From Caryophanales bacterium UBA5603 (lineage in GTDB: Bacteria; Bacillota_I; Bacilli_A; Izemoplasmatales; Hujiaoplasmataceae): a stretch of DNA of 15,929 nucleotides. The notes under the pieces were generated by a model that had not been told where the DNA came from, did no database searches, and worked only from the letters and a program-made list of their open reading frames with translations. The stretch covers positions 12,591 to 28,519 of the forward strand of contig DILB01000019.1 in assembly GCA_002424815.1 (NCBI GenBank), written 5' to 3'. Shown here one piece after another: positions 14,909 through 15,929 of the stretch (the stretch's first letter is position 1; every line of letters begins with the position of its first letter). Position numbers and translations under genes: made by a program.

Positions 14909-15929
14909 AATCTCTCGTTTGAATGAAGTTATACATATTCATCCATATCTCAGACATCATGTATAAATTATAACTGCTGCTATAAATCCAGAAATTGATG
15001 TTATTAACAGGAAAACTTGTATTAAATATCACAGGAGGAATATAACCATCTAAAGAGATATTCTGCAAAATACCACATCCAGAAAATGCATAGCCACCGA
15101 TATACATGACCGTGTCAGGAAGGGTTATCTCGGTTAAATGTGAACAGTTATTAAAAGCACTACCCGCAATGACTTCTAAATTTTTACTCAATGTTACATG
15201 AACTAAGTTTGTATTTCCACTAAAAGCCGCATTGCCGATAACGAGTACTGTATCAGGAACAACTAAGTTTACTAACCCTGTCATACCTGAAAATGCCGAT
15301 TGAGTAATATAAACCAAACCACTTCCAATCGTAAGTTCAGTCAGATTCTTTGTCCCCGAAAACGCATAATCACCAACAAATGTGACACTATTAGGGATAA
15401 CAAAGCTCGTCAAACTCTCACAACTGCTGAAAGCGTATGCCTCAATTTCGGTGATGTTTTGTGGAATAATAACTTGTGTTAGATTCGTCGAAAACCAAAA
15501 CATACCATAAGGAATACTGGTAATACTGGCATATATTTCGGCTTTTGTCAAATTTGAACAATGATCAAAAACTCTTCTACCGATGAATATAACGCTGGAG
15601 GGAATATATATTTCAGTGAGACGTGTGCAATTGTAAAATGCCAATTCACCGATATAAAGTAATCCATTTGGCAGCGTAATTTTTGCTAAACTGGTTTGTG
15701 AATAAAAAGCTCGATCAGCGATGGCTAGGGTATCGAATGCTAAGTCGATTTGATAACCGATGGGCATACTGCCTTTATAACCTAAAGCAACTTTAGCAGC
15801 ATAAATGATTATATTGTCCATTTGATCGGTATACCATTTGGTCGTTGTAAAAGCATCCATTCCGACCATTAATAAATTTTCTGAAAATGTAATATTTTCT
15901 AATAATGTACAATTATGAAAAGCTTTAAC
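14907..15929 (-). CDS. BspA-type leucine-rich repeat protein (N-terminal part beyond window)
   Basis: The frame is open from the right edge to TAA at 14907, giving 340 codons. An internal ATG at 15869 is not the start, because the 20 codons before it (AFHNCTLLENITFSENLL) continue the repeat pattern. About ten BspA-type LRR units of roughly 23 residues follow the form LTxIxIPxSVxxIGxxAFxxCxxL. A non-repeat insert (about W31 to D69; KWYTDQMDNIIIYAAK) interrupts the array after the first repeats, as is common in this family. The end (IPPVIF...WIYSSSYNLYMMSEIWMNMYNFI) resembles the usual BspA C-terminal cap. The signal peptide and anchor lie outside the window. Its repeats resemble those of the giant lipoprotein at 948-5813, but the InlB and PPC modules are absent here. 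Probably a surface-exposed binding protein. Confidence 0.88.
   Translation of the reverse strand, partial: VKAFHNCTLLENITFSENLLMVGMDAFTTTKWYTDQMDNIIIYAAKVALGYKGSMPIGYQIDLAFDTLAIADRAFYSQTSLAKITLPNGLLYIGELAFYNCTRLTEIYIPSSVIFIGRRVFDHCSNLTKAEIYASITSIPYGMFWFSTNLTQVIIPQNITEIEAYAFSSCESLTSFVIPNSVTFVGDYAFSGTKNLTELTIGSGLVYITQSAFSGMTGLVNLVVPDTVLVIGNAAFSGNTNLVHVTLSKNLEVIAGSAFNNCSHLTEITLPDTVMYIGGYAFSGCGILQNISLDGYIPPVIFNTSFPVNNINFWIYSSSYNLYMMSEIWMNMYNFIQTRD

Overview
The window is AT-rich and comes from a low-GC Firmicutes/Mollicutes-type bacterium that uses the standard genetic code. TGA ends the 6234-7604 gene while tryptophan is TGG throughout, so this is not a TGA=Trp mycoplasma. Strong GGAGG ribosome sites and sigma-A promoters are present. 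Of the nine intact or partial genes plus one interrupted gene, four carry lipobox signal peptides, and none carries a visible LPXTG sorting signal. BspA-type leucine-rich repeats and InlB B-repeats (Listeria-Bacteroides repeats) dominate the surface proteins. This suits a free-living, possibly wall-less Acholeplasma/Izemoplasma-like organism, but the taxonomy is inference.

Layout. (1) 1-821, minus: a nearly complete SplB-like radical SAM protein. (2) 948-5813, minus: a 1621-residue modular lipoprotein of InlB repeats, three LRR blocks and two PPC-like domains. Its leader of about 230 nt holds a terminator-like hairpin and a possible 33-codon upstream ORF. (3) 6234-7604, plus: an unrecognised membrane protein of about 12 helices. 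(4) 7647-11061, minus: a two-gene operon of a secreted subtilisin-like protease with six InlB repeats and two Ig-like repeats, overlapped by a lipoprotein made of two similar Ig-like repeats. (5) 11238-12164, plus, divergent: a lipoprotein with an RsgI middle-domain-like region including an Asn-Pro motif, but no anti-sigma domain. (6) 12219-12842, minus: a two-helix membrane protein. (7) 12977-13853, minus: a flavodoxin plus a membrane-anchored FMN-binding protein. (8) 14144-14845, plus: an InlB-repeat lipoprotein gene broken by one in-frame TAG. (9) 14907 to the right edge, minus: the C-terminal part of another BspA-type LRR protein.

How the parts fit. The most notable signal lies between the protease operon and the RsgI-like lipoprotein gene. 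The two divergent promoters share the same two blocks at identical spacing, ACCAATA-N16-CGTATATAA, each with TTTGCG just upstream. Neither has a convincing sigma-A -35 at normal spacing. I infer that one alternative sigma factor or one activator drives both transcripts, making a protease/Ig-lipoprotein/RsgI-like-lipoprotein surface divergon. The sigma factor itself is not in the window. The flavodoxin/FMN-binding pair suggests an electron-transfer module. The LRR and InlB proteins look like adhesins or binding scaffolds.

No rRNA, tRNA, CRISPR array, insertion sequence or phage gene was seen.
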